From Salinivirgaceae bacterium (lineage in GTDB: Bacteria; Bacteroidota; Bacteroidia; Bacteroidales; SZUA-534), in contig JAFZWI010000018.1 of NCBI GenBank assembly GCA_017617355.1, forward strand, positions 1 to 58,273: a DNA stretch of 58,273 nucleotides. The letters run 5' to 3'. A program made the position numbers and the translations under genes. Below the pieces are notes generated by a model. It had not been told where the DNA came from and ran no database searches. It worked only from the letters and a program-made list of their open reading frames with translations. The first letter of the stretch is position 1; each line of letters opens with the position of its first letter. Shown one piece after another: positions 43,001 through 51,473 of this stretch.

Positions 43001-43071
43001 TTACAAATGTAAGGATTTGTATTATTCTTGCAATTTACTTTTGTAAAGCGCGCAATTTTAACAAATGTTAA
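43001..43071. promoter_or_regulatory. Three operator-like palindromes of the XRE gene
   Basis: Site 1: TTACA-AA-TGTAA (43001-43012). Site 2: TTTAC-TTTT-GTAAA (43034-43047). Site 3: TTAACA-AA-TGTTAA (43058-43071). Sites 1 and 2 coincide with the -7 and -33 elements of the XRE promoter. The spacing between site centres is about 34 and 24 bases. Confidence 0.6.
43004..43033 (-). promoter_or_regulatory. Promoter of XRE regulator gene
   Basis: Minus strand TTG (43033-43031), 19 bases, TACATTTG (43011-43004): exact Bacteroidetes layout, 24 bases before the ATG at 42979. Confidence 0.75.
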
Positions 43072-43467
43072 TCAGAATGTCGTTTTGTAAAAATATAACA
43101 TTAAACCTAATAGTTAAATGATTTAATTATTAAACTGATTATTAACTATTTAGTGACAATATTCCGCTTATAAATTCGGCAAAAACGGCTGATTATTCAT
43201 AATTTATTGTAATAACACTTTATATAAAGTGTATAAACAACTGATTATTCGACGATTACATAACAATATATTGGTGTTGAATAACTGTAAAATTGACTGT
43301 TTTTACATTTGTTTTAAAGCGAAAAATCAATAACGAACGGTTTTGCCGATAAATATTATTGTTAAAAAGAACAACCGTTCTAAAAGCGCTATTTTTCTGT
43401 ACAAATCAGCCTCACTATTTTTATCAACAAAGATTAACCAACTCTTCCCCTGCCCCCTATTCTATCG

Positions 43468-43475
43468 TACATTTG
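43468..43475 (+). promoter_or_regulatory. -7 promoter element of HAD hydrolase gene
   Basis: TACATTTG ends 18 bases before ATG 43494. It supports that start over the upstream ATG at 43359. No clear -33 TTG. Confidence 0.5.
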
Positions 43476-43493
43476 CGGCGCAATTTGAAAACG

Positions 43494-44225
43494 ATGATAC
43501 AGACCGCCATAAGTAACTATCTGTCGGCTACCGGACATAAAGCATTGAATATCAAGGCTGTTATGTTCGATATGGACGGCGTAATATTCAACAGCATGCC
43601 TCTGCACGCCAAAGCATGGGTAAAAGCCTTTGCTGAATGTGGAGTAAAATTCTCTGAATATCAGGTATATATGAATGAAGGTCGCACGGGCGCCTCCACT
43701 ATCGACGAGGAGTTTCAAAAAGCATTTGGCCGCCACAGCACACCCGACGAACAGCGTGATATATACCGCATAAAAAGCGGTTTCTTCCGCCAGATGCCAG
43801 CTCCTGAGCTCATTAGCAACATCACCGATGTGGTTGATTATCTGGCAGAAAACAACATCGCGCGGACCATTGTCACTGGCTCAGGCGAGAGCACAACTCT
43901 CGACCGCGTTGAAGCGCTTTTCGGAGGAAAATTCAGCCGCCAGCTTATGGTCACGGCACTCGATGTCAAGCTTGGCAAGCCTAATCCGGAGCCTTATCTA
44001 ATGGGGCTCCGCAAGCTCGGTGTGGCGCCAAACGAGGCTATGGTTGTTGAGAACGCGCCGCTTGGTATTCAGGCTGGTGTGGCCGCCGGAGTGTTTACCG
44101 TGGCAGTAAACACGGGCATTCTCGCCAAAAACGACCTTTTGGCCGCTGGTGCGAATCTTGTGTTCGATAATATGCTGCAACTGCTCGACGCTCTGCCCTC
44201 TCTTATCGGCTCGCCGAAAAAATAA
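43494..44225 (+). CDS. HAD-family hydrolase, beta-phosphoglucomutase-like
   Basis: A 243-residue haloacid-dehalogenase-superfamily phosphatase. Motif I is VMFDMDGVIFNS (nucleophile Asp and acid/base Asp), motif II is IVTGSG, motif III Lys is in DVKLGKPNPEPYL and motif IV is MVVENAPLGIQAGVAAG. An alpha-helical cap (about 40-110) puts it in subclass I near beta-phosphoglucomutase and sugar-phosphate phosphatases. The substrate is unknown. The upstream in-frame Met at 43359 is rejected because the -7 element lies between it and 43494. Confidence 0.9.
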   Translation: MIQTAISNYLSATGHKALNIKAVMFDMDGVIFNSMPLHAKAWVKAFAECGVKFSEYQVYMNEGRTGASTIDEEFQKAFGRHSTPDEQRDIYRIKSGFFRQMPAPELISNITDVVDYLAENNIARTIVTGSGESTTLDRVEALFGGKFSRQLMVTALDVKLGKPNPEPYLMGLRKLGVAPNEAMVVENAPLGIQAGVAAGVFTVAVNTGILAKNDLLAAGANLVFDNMLQLLDALPSLIGSPKK

Positions 44226-44371
44226 GTACCGTTTTCCCAAAAAACGCGAACTTCCTGAGAATTGAATATTTTGAATCGCTCCCGAGTGTGACTCAAAATA
44301 TCGAAATCTCAGCAAATACTATTTTATATATGGTTGCCGACTCTTTTTACACGCACAAAACGATTATTGAC

Positions 44372-44379
44372 TACTTTTG
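44372..44379 (+). promoter_or_regulatory. -7 promoter element of DJ-1 family gene
   Basis: TACTTTTG ends 21 bases before ATG 44401 and matches TAnnTTTG. Confidence 0.5.
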
Positions 44380-44400
44380 GCTCAATTAAACATTCTAAAT

Positions 44401-44946
44401 ATGACTGCATTTGTATTACTAGCCAACGGTTTTGAGGATATTGAGGCCGTGGCACCTATCGACATTTTGCGCCGTGGTGGCGTCGATGTCAAGACCGTTT
44501 CGATAACCGACTCAACTGATGTTGAATCGTCGCACGGAATTCCGATGAAAGCCGACACAACTATAAGTAAAGCTGATTTTGCCAACGGCGACGCTCTGAT
44601 TCTGCCGGGCGGATATCCTGGCTACAAGAATCTTGGCGAATCGGCCGAGGTTGGCAAGGTTCTGAAATCGTTCTACGAGAAGGGCAAACTTGTTGGTGCT
44701 ATTTGTGCTGCCCCAACAGTATTGGCAGCTAATGGCGTTGCCGAAGGCGCTACCGTAACCTGCCACAGTTGTGCAGTTGAGACTATGGAACCGCGCTACA
44801 ACTATGTTGGTGGAGATGTGGTTGCTGACCACAACCTGATTACCGCCGTTGGTGCCGGATTGTCAATCGATTTCGGCCTTGAGCTGCTTGCCGCACTCAC
44901 CAATGAGGCAACAGTTGAAAAGGTTAAGAAGGGAATGGAGATTTAG
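44401..44946 (+). CDS. DJ-1/PfpI family protein
   Basis: A 181-residue class I glutamine-amidotransferase-like protein of the DJ-1/YajL/ThiJ group. It has FVLLANGFEDIEAVAPIDIL at the start (conserved Glu), DALILPGGYPGYKNL, and the nucleophile elbow GAICAAPTVLA with the reactive Cys near residue 104. Family members act as protein or metabolite glyoxalase-type enzymes, or oxidative-stress chaperones. The ATG at 44401 is chosen over a TTG 8 codons upstream, which lies on the -7 element. Confidence 0.93.
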   Translation: MTAFVLLANGFEDIEAVAPIDILRRGGVDVKTVSITDSTDVESSHGIPMKADTTISKADFANGDALILPGGYPGYKNLGESAEVGKVLKSFYEKGKLVGAICAAPTVLAANGVAEGATVTCHSCAVETMEPRYNYVGGDVVADHNLITAVGAGLSIDFGLELLAALTNEATVEKVKKGMEI

Positions 44947-45007
44947 TTATTGGTGTTAGGTGTTGGGTGTTAGGTATTAACCGGTCACAAATTGTTACCA
45001 GTTTAAC

Positions 45008-45052
45008 ATTCCTTCAATCCTTCAATCCTTCAATTAATCAGTTAATCAATCA
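45008..45052. repeat. CAATCCTTCAATC tract before BASS gene
   Basis: TTCAATCC repeats followed by AATTAATCAGTTAATCAATC, ending directly at the ATG at 45053. The same words occur near 36321 and 39327. Being in the presumed leader of the transporter gene, it replaces any usual ribosome-binding sequence. Confidence 0.6.
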
Positions 45053-46024
45053 ATGTTACAGAAAATCAGCCAATTACTATCGGGCAAGGCTTCGTGGTTT
45101 GTGATTGCCACAGCGTTGTTCACGTTTTTTGTGCCTGCATCGTTCCGCTGGGTGTCGGGCTATACGCAGACTGTGATTCTGGGCATTATTATGCTCACAA
45201 TGGGCTTGACGCTCACCACACAGGACTTCAAAATCCTGTTCTCGCGGCCGATTGACATTTTCATTGGGGCGTGCGCGCAGTTCACGATTATGCCGCTTGT
45301 GGCGTGGTCGTTGACGCGGATTTTCGGATTGGACACCCCAATGGCCATTGGCATTATTTTGGTTGGGTGCTGTCCTGGCGGCGTTTCGAGCAATATTATG
45401 AGTTTTCTGTGCAAGGGCGATGTTGCCTTCTCGGTGGGAATGACAACCGCATCCACCTTATTGGCGCCTATTGTAACGCCGTTGCTTGTTCTGTGGCTGG
45501 CAGGTCAGAGTGTCGATGTTGATGCTGTTGGAATGTTCATAAACATTCTGATTGTCACCATTATACCTGTCACCATCGGATTTTTCCTCAACCTATGGCT
45601 GGGCAGCCGCGAACAGTTCAAGAGCATTCAAAGCGTAATGCCCGGCGTGAGCGTCATTTGTTTGGCTTGCATTGTTGGAGGCGTTATTTCGGCTGTTCAC
45701 AACCAACTGATAGCCAACGGCTTGACAATGTTCTTGTTGACTTTCGGTGTCGTTTTCTGCCATAATACCATCGGCTATCTACTTGGATTTCTAACCGGTA
45801 TACTGTTCAATTTCAATACTGCAAAGAAACGCACCATCAGCATCGAGGTTGGTATGCAGAACGCTGGTCTGGCAACCAATCTGGCCACAAACTTCTTTAT
45901 GGCAACCAATCCGCTAGCCGTTGTTCCATGCGCCATATCGTGCGCCTGGCACTCCATTTCGGGTACCATTCTGGCGGGGATTTTCATGCGGTTCGGAAAG
46001 AAAAACAATGACTGTGAGCATTGA
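45053..46024 (+). CDS. Bile acid:sodium symporter family (BASS) transporter
   Basis: A 323-residue membrane protein with about ten hydrophobic segments. Family blocks seen: GIIMLTMGLTLTTQDF, IILVGCCPGGVSSNIMSFL with the Pro-Gly-Gly crossover helix, and SIEVGMQNAGLATNLA. BASS proteins import organic anions such as bile acids, pantoate or keto acids with Na+; the substrate here is not known. A bile-acid role would fit a gut habitat but is not shown. Confidence 0.93.
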   Translation: MLQKISQLLSGKASWFVIATALFTFFVPASFRWVSGYTQTVILGIIMLTMGLTLTTQDFKILFSRPIDIFIGACAQFTIMPLVAWSLTRIFGLDTPMAIGIILVGCCPGGVSSNIMSFLCKGDVAFSVGMTTASTLLAPIVTPLLVLWLAGQSVDVDAVGMFINILIVTIIPVTIGFFLNLWLGSREQFKSIQSVMPGVSVICLACIVGGVISAVHNQLIANGLTMFLLTFGVVFCHNTIGYLLGFLTGILFNFNTAKKRTISIEVGMQNAGLATNLATNFFMATNPLAVVPCAISCAWHSISGTILAGIFMRFGKKNNDCEH

Positions 46025-46125
46025 CAATTACTTGGCTGTGGATGAATGACACCCCGCTTGATTGCGTGTTTTTCTAAAAATGTTCACACATTATCAACTT
46101 ATAATGTGCAAGTATCGTTTTTTGA

Positions 46126-46133
46126 TACTTTTG
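46126..46133 (+). promoter_or_regulatory. -7 promoter element of PurF-like gene
   Basis: TACTTTTG ends 22 bases before ATG 46156. A TGTG at 46105-46108 is in the -33 zone. Confidence 0.5.
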
Positions 46134-46155
46134 GCAATTATTTAATAACGAATCT

Positions 46156-47565
46156 ATGAGCGGATTTTTTGGGGCAGTCACTACTACCGACTGCGTTTCC
46201 GATGTTTTCTATGGTACCGACTACCATTCCCATCTTGGGACAAAACGTGCGGGTATGTCGATTTATTCGACAAAATTAGGCTATCAGCGTGCCATCCACA
46301 GCCTCGAGGACGGCTATTTCCGTAACAAGTTTGAAGGCGATATGGCCGGGTTCAGCGGCGAATCGGGCATTGGCTGCATCAGCGACAATGAGGCGCAGCC
46401 GTTGGTCATCTTCTCGCACCTGGGTCGCTTTGCCATCACTACAGTTGCCAAAATCAACAACGTTGACGAGCTTGCCGACCGTTTCCTGCGCGAGGGAAAA
46501 ACCTTCACAGAGACCAGCCAGGGCGGCATCAACCCCACCGAGCTAATTGCCATGCTCATCTGCGAGAAGCAGAGTTTCAAAGAGGGAATTGAGAATGTAT
46601 ATAACAGTATAAAAGGTTCGTGCTCAATACTGATACTGAACAAGGACGAGATTATCGCCGGTCGCGACAAGCTGGGCCGCACACCTATTGTCATTGGCAA
46701 GAAAGAAGGTGCCTATTGCGCCGCATCCGAAACATCGTCGTTCCTGAACCTTGATTACAAAGTTGAAAAATATATTGGTCCGGGCGAGATTGTGTCAATC
46801 CGCAACAACGGCTATTCTGTTCTGCGTGAGGCTGATAAGGAAATGCAGATTTGCTCATTCCTGTGGGTTTACTACGGATATCCACCGGCATGCTACGAGG
46901 GCATCAACGTTGACCAGACACGCTACCGCTGCGGACAGAAACTTGCTGCCGCCGACGATGTGAAAGATGCTGATTTTGTGGCAGGTATCCCCGATTCGGG
47001 TGTTGGTCACGCAATGGGTTACAGTGCCGCCACAGGCATTCCGTATATGCGCCCCTACGCTAAATACACCCCAACCTGGCCGCGCAGCTTTATGCCGCAA
47101 AACCAGAAACAGCGCGACTTGGTGGCCAAGATGAAGCTGATTCCGAACGCATCGGTCATCAACGGCCGCAGCGGCATCTTCCTCGACGACTCGATTGTTC
47201 GCGGTACTCAGCTGAAAGACAATGTGAAAGACCTTATGGAAGCTGGCATCAAAGAAGTGCATATGCGCGTTGCCTGCCCACCGCTCATCTATCCGTGTGA
47301 ATATCTTAACTTTAGCCGCTCACGTTCGTCGCTCGAGCTGGCCACACGCAAGGCCATTGTTAAACTTGAGGGCAAAGAGGATGTCGATTTCTCGAAATAC
47401 GCCGACCCCGATTCGCAGGAATACAAGAATATGGTTGAGCAAATGCGCAAGGATATGAACCTGACATCGCTCAAATTCCAGCGTCTAGAGGACTTGGTTG
47501 ACGCTATCGGCCTGCCGAAAGAGAAGCTCTGCACACATTGCTGGGATTGCTCAAGCCGCGGGTAG
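46156..47565 (+). CDS. Amidophosphoribosyltransferase-like protein without the glutaminase nucleophile
   Basis: A 469-residue PurF homologue. The C-terminal phosphoribosyltransferase half is intact, with the PRPP loop FLDDSIVRGTQ (about 342-352) and ADFVAGIPDSGVGHAMGYSA before it. In canonical PurF the N-terminal Cys (CGIFG or CGVFG) is the glutaminase nucleophile. Here the protein begins MSGFFGAV, so after Met removal the first residue is Ser. The usual RYSTxG and HNGNLVN glutamine-site motifs are also not present (SHLGRFAITTVAKINN instead). A C-terminal LCTHCWDCSSRG could bind metal. It may be ammonia-dependent, or a non-catalytic paralogue. The next gene, truA, starts 29 bases after the stop. 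Confidence 0.85.
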   Translation: MSGFFGAVTTTDCVSDVFYGTDYHSHLGTKRAGMSIYSTKLGYQRAIHSLEDGYFRNKFEGDMAGFSGESGIGCISDNEAQPLVIFSHLGRFAITTVAKINNVDELADRFLREGKTFTETSQGGINPTELIAMLICEKQSFKEGIENVYNSIKGSCSILILNKDEIIAGRDKLGRTPIVIGKKEGAYCAASETSSFLNLDYKVEKYIGPGEIVSIRNNGYSVLREADKEMQICSFLWVYYGYPPACYEGINVDQTRYRCGQKLAAADDVKDADFVAGIPDSGVGHAMGYSAATGIPYMRPYAKYTPTWPRSFMPQNQKQRDLVAKMKLIPNASVINGRSGIFLDDSIVRGTQLKDNVKDLMEAGIKEVHMRVACPPLIYPCEYLNFSRSRSSLELATRKAIVKLEGKEDVDFSKYADPDSQEYKNMVEQMRKDMNLTSLKFQRLEDLVDAIGLPKEKLCTHCWDCSSRG

Positions 47566-47594
47566 TCTCTAATTATAAATCAGGCAGATAGATT

Positions 47595-48380
47595 ATGCGA
47601 TTTAAACTGACTATTGAATACGACGGAAGCCGCTATGCCGGCTGGCAGGTGCAGAAAGGCGAGCGCACCGTTCAAGGCGCGTTTTTCGATGCCTGCAAGA
47701 AGATTTTCGGTGAGACAAAGTTCGAGTTTTTTGGCTCAGGCCGCACCGATGCTGGCGTGCATGCCTTGGGGCAAGTAGCTCATCTTGAGGTTGATAGCCA
47801 TATATCGCCAGAAAGACTGATGATGAGTCTGAACGACAATCTGCCCTACGATGTGAACGTGCTGGCTGCCGAACAGGCAAATCCGAAATTTCACGCCCGG
47901 TACGATGCCGTCGAACGCAGCTATATCTATCTGATTTCCAAACGTCGCACGGCTTTTGGCAAAAGCAATGTGTGGTGGATTCGCGACGAGCTCGATGTTG
48001 AACAGATGAAAAAAGCCGCCGCCACGTTGACTGGCCGTCTCGATTTTGCGTCATTCACCGATAAGAACGCTGAGACGCCCAACACCATTGTAAATATCAA
48101 TGCCATTGACATTTATGAGACGCGTGACCTGATTGCAATACATATCACAGGCTCACATTTCCTTTGGAAAATGGTTCGCCGCATGGTTGGTGTGCTGGTC
48201 GAAGTCGGGCGCGGAAAAATCAGCCTGACCGATGTCGAAAGTATGCTTAATGAGTATTCGCCAATGCCCGCAAAGCTGACCGCTCCAGCTGCCGGGCTCT
48301 ACCTTGAGCACGTCTATTACAAAGGAGAACGCACATTCCGCGGACCTCATATTGTGCCACAACTGCTGAGACTCAGGTAA
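47595..48380 (+). CDS. truA: tRNA pseudouridine synthase A
   Basis: TruA isomerises U38-40 in the anticodon stem of many tRNAs. The 261-residue length is normal. The catalytic Asp sits in FFGSGRTDAGVHALGQ. Other family blocks: YDGSRYAGWQVQKGERTVQG at the start, FHARYDAVERSYIYLI, and HFLWKMVRRMVGVLVEVGRG. It follows the PurF-like gene by 29 bases and probably shares its transcript. Confidence 0.98.
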   Translation: MRFKLTIEYDGSRYAGWQVQKGERTVQGAFFDACKKIFGETKFEFFGSGRTDAGVHALGQVAHLEVDSHISPERLMMSLNDNLPYDVNVLAAEQANPKFHARYDAVERSYIYLISKRRTAFGKSNVWWIRDELDVEQMKKAAATLTGRLDFASFTDKNAETPNTIVNINAIDIYETRDLIAIHITGSHFLWKMVRRMVGVLVEVGRGKISLTDVESMLNEYSPMPAKLTAPAAGLYLEHVYYKGERTFRGPHIVPQLLRLR

Positions 48381-48439
48381 TTAAGAATTCTGAATTTAGA
48401 ATTCAGTATAATTTGCTTTCGATTAACCTGACCAATTGA

Positions 48440-48586
48440 TTAAACGATTCACTACTAAATGAACAATTTCACTCATCTGCAAGAGTTTACACGTACTTTG
48501 TGAACCTAATGAACGAGTGCGGAATAGACCTTACAAATGTGATTGCGCAAAAAAATAATATTGAAAGCATTAGTTTATCTAAATAG
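48440..48586 (+). pseudogene. Possible coding remnant, unidentified
   Basis: A stop-to-stop frame of 48 codons with protein-like composition: SARVYTYFVNLMNECGIDL, then TNVIAQKNNIES, ending at TAG 48584-48586. There is no start codon in a good place and the frame is closed upstream by TGA 48437-48439. It may be the worn end of a lost gene, or chance. No family recognised. Confidence 0.25.
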
Positions 48587-48602
48587 ATATAAATAATTAA
48601 AT

Positions 48603-51305
48603 ATGAAAAAATTACGATTCGCCATTACACTTTTAATGGCACTGTCATTCGCCTGTTGTGCCGACAAACCGGACTCTCCAACTCCCGACGGGTCTAATGG
48701 CAGCACTGAAAATCAACCAAATCCGCATTTCCAAGTTTATCTATGTTTCGGGCAGTCGAACATGGAAGGCAATGCTGCAATTGAAGACATCGACCGTGAA
48801 GACATCAGCGGACGATTCTTGAATCTGGTTGTAACTGCCGAAGATTCAGCCTATTACGGCAAACGCACCGGCACGTGGCGAAGCGCCGTTCCGCCTCTCT
48901 GCCGCAAAACTACAGGCCTCACTCCTGCCGACTATTTCGGGCGCGAGATGCTGCGCCATGTAAACAAGAGCGACACTATCGGCATTGTTATGGTGGCTAT
49001 TGGCGGTGCGGCCATTGAGGCGTTCGACAAAGACCAGTGCGAGGCTTACTACAACAACGGTTCAACAGCCGACTGGCTCCGCGCCTATATGAACCACTAC
49101 GACCGCAATCCTTATCAGAAACTTGTCGAAATGGCAAAAAAAGCCCAGCGCAAAGGCGTCATCAAAGGCATTCTGTTGCATCAAGGCGAATCGAACAACG
49201 GGCAACAAGATTGGCCTGATAAGGTTAAGAAAATCTACAACGACCTTCTGACCGACCTCGACCTCACAGCCGACGATGTACCGCTACTTGTAGGCGAGAC
49301 TCTGCGGACCGAGGAAGGCGGTGTGTGCGGCGGTCATAACTCTGTGATAGCCAAGCTGCCAAATGTCATTCCAACAGCTCATGTAGTGTCGTCGGAAGGC
49401 TGCCCCGGCCGCGACGACGGACTGCATTTCACCGCCGAAGGCTACCGCATTATCGGTAAGCGTTACGCACAGACAATGCTGAAAATCAGCGGATATACGA
49501 ACACCGAATACGCTGGAATCCACACCGACGGACGTTTTCTGAAAGACGCTAACGGCCAGATTGTCAATCTGCACGGCTTTGCACAGACCTATAGCCCATG
49601 GTTCAACGAGCAGATGACCAAATGGAACAACTACGATGTGGAGGCTTGCCTGAGCTACAATCAAGGGCTGATTGATGACATTCAGCGTGCCGGTTGGGCC
49701 ATGGATTTTGTGCGTATGCACATGGACCCCTACTGGAGCAACACTCCGGGCGTGCAGACGACGGGCGAAAACGACATTTCGGCCTTCGATGTTAAACGCT
49801 TCAAACAATACCTCGACGAGGTTTTTGTGCCAATGGCGAAATATATCATCAAAAGCGGAATGTATGTAGTGATGAGGCCTCCAGGCGTTTGTCCGCATGT
49901 GATTGCCGTTGGCGACGACTACAACAAATACCTTATCCGCGTTTGGGATATTGTGTCGCAAAACAGCTACCTGAAAAACAACCCAATGGTAATGTTTGAG
50001 CTTGCCAATGAGCCTGTCGATATCAAAGGAAAGGACGGCTCCACGGGAAGCTGGTCGCAGAGCCACTTCGACGCCTGCAAGGAGATTTTCCAGTCGGTTG
50101 TTGACGTTATCCGTGGCAACGGCTGCGACAATGTGCTCTGGGTTCCCGGACCGGCCTATCAGGGCAACTACAGCGGCTTTGCCAACAATCCGATAGAGGG
50201 CTACAATATCGGCTATGCTGTCCACGTTTATCCGGGCTGGTTGGGCAGCGACGGAGAAAACCCTGACCACGGCGACATTCAGGACAACGGCGGCTACGAG
50301 TCGTTTCAGACCGGCTGGAACGAAAAAGTGAAGCCCGTAGCCGATTTTGCGCCCGTAATGGTTACCGAAATGGACTGGGCGCCAGCCAAATACAACAAAT
50401 CATGGGGCAAAGCCTACACAGGAGTTGCCGGTGGCGCGGGCTTTGGCGCCAACTTCAAGCTTATTGCCGACCTCAGCGGAAATGTTAGCTGGCTCATCTT
50501 CACCTCGCCCGACCTGCTTGCTCAATTCAACGACAAAGCACCCACAAGCGAAGCCGACTACACATTCCTGTCCGACCCTGAAGCTTGCCCCTGGCCTGTT
50601 TATCATTGGTATAAAGAGTATGCCGAAGGCGAGATTCCGAAGGGTGAGCCAATGAGCGTAAACATTGGCAACGCCAAGAATGGCAAAGTTGAGATGATGC
50701 TCAGCTCGACAAGCCGGCTGGTAGTGTCGGTGATGTACTCCAACGGCACGGCATCGGTTGTGAGCGAAAACCTTGAGTTTGTGATTGCCGACAGCAGCGT
50801 TGTCAGCTACGAAGACGGACGGTTCAAGGCACTGAAGGAAGGCTCTACAACCATAGATGTGAAATACAGCGAAGCTGGTAAAACTCTGACCAAAACCATT
50901 GAGGTTGAAGTGTTGCAGTTCTTCCCACTGACAAATGCCAAATTCGACCCAAACATCTGGGAAACAGGTTCTTTCGACGAGACGACCGGCACACTCATAA
51001 CCGGACAATGGGGATTCGGTGGTTGGAAATATCCGTCGGGAATCAACCTGTCAGGCTACTCAACGCTGACCATTGAGCTTGGTGCGGTGCAGGAATGCTC
51101 GGCATCGTTCCGCCTGTTCGACTCAAACAACTATTGGTCGGACCCGGCCATGTACGACTTCGGCACAAAAACGACTCTGACAATCGACCTTCAGAACATG
51201 AAAAACAAAAACGGACAGAAGGTTGACGCAGCGCACATCTACATTGCCGGCATCTGGACAAGCGGCGGCAAACCAGTGGTTATCAAGAGTCTGACATTGG
51301 AATAG
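48603..51305 (+). CDS. Bifunctional CE6 acetyl-esterase and GH5 glycoside hydrolase lipoprotein
   Basis: A 900-residue exported enzyme. The signal MKKLRFAITLLMALSFAC suggests a lipoprotein (Cys 18) with a Ser/Pro/Asn linker. Domain 1 (about 43-300) is an SGNH/CE6 acetylxylan-esterase-type domain: GQSNMEG with Ser 52, ILLHQGESN, DGLHFTAEGY with the Asp-His pair. Domain 2 (about 305-685) is GH5: MVMFELANEPVD with acid/base E470, and VMVTEMDW with nucleophile E589. A Big-like linker (about 690-770) and a beta-sandwich carbohydrate-binding-like end follow. Together they would deacetylate and cut hemicellulose such as acetylated xylan or glucomannan. No SusC/SusD genes are nearby, so it is outside a typical PUL. 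Confidence 0.9.
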   Translation: MKKLRFAITLLMALSFACCADKPDSPTPDGSNGSTENQPNPHFQVYLCFGQSNMEGNAAIEDIDREDISGRFLNLVVTAEDSAYYGKRTGTWRSAVPPLCRKTTGLTPADYFGREMLRHVNKSDTIGIVMVAIGGAAIEAFDKDQCEAYYNNGSTADWLRAYMNHYDRNPYQKLVEMAKKAQRKGVIKGILLHQGESNNGQQDWPDKVKKIYNDLLTDLDLTADDVPLLVGETLRTEEGGVCGGHNSVIAKLPNVIPTAHVVSSEGCPGRDDGLHFTAEGYRIIGKRYAQTMLKISGYTNTEYAGIHTDGRFLKDANGQIVNLHGFAQTYSPWFNEQMTKWNNYDVEACLSYNQGLIDDIQRAGWAMDFVRMHMDPYWSNTPGVQTTGENDISAFDVKRFKQYLDEVFVPMAKYIIKSGMYVVMRPPGVCPHVIAVGDDYNKYLIRVWDIVSQNSYLKNNPMVMFELANEPVDIKGKDGSTGSWSQSHFDACKEIFQSVVDVIRGNGCDNVLWVPGPAYQGNYSGFANNPIEGYNIGYAVHVYPGWLGSDGENPDHGDIQDNGGYESFQTGWNEKVKPVADFAPVMVTEMDWAPAKYNKSWGKAYTGVAGGAGFGANFKLIADLSGNVSWLIFTSPDLLAQFNDKAPTSEADYTFLSDPEACPWPVYHWYKEYAEGEIPKGEPMSVNIGNAKNGKVEMMLSSTSRLVVSVMYSNGTASVVSENLEFVIADSSVVSYEDGRFKALKEGSTTIDVKYSEAGKTLTKTIEVEVLQFFPLTNAKFDPNIWETGSFDETTGTLITGQWGFGGWKYPSGINLSGYSTLTIELGAVQECSASFRLFDSNNYWSDPAMYDFGTKTTLTIDLQNMKNKNGQKVDAAHIYIAGIWTSGGKPVVIKSLTLE

Positions 51306-51473
51306 AAACCGAAACTGACTGAAAATCATCGCTATAAGGAAACAATAACTGAGGTTGAAACCATATTGACGAAGCGGCCGAAAAACAGGCTTATTATCTA
51401 AAATGCAAATAGTTGATGTAATATCTTGCTTATTAAAAGTTTTTTATTGTAAATTTGATTTCGGTTTTAAAAT

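Larger units (their letters stand above)
42980..43493. other. Regulatory intergenic region between XRE and HAD genes
   Basis: About 510 bases, very AT-rich. The XRE-proximal 90 bases hold the promoter and three palindromes. The remainder contains scattered TTTACA/TGTAAA half-sites (for example CTGTAAAATTGAC near 43285 and TTTTTACATTTG near 43302) and the HAD-gene promoter. No coding frame was recognised. Confidence 0.5.

Noticed and set aside
43359-43493. N-terminal extension of the HAD hydrolase
   Set aside because: The extra 45 codons lack HAD features and contain the -7 promoter element at 43468.
49284-50270. 328-codon leftward ORF opposite the CE6-GH5 gene
   Set aside because: Shadow frame; the sense strand encodes catalytic motifs of both enzymes across the same bases.
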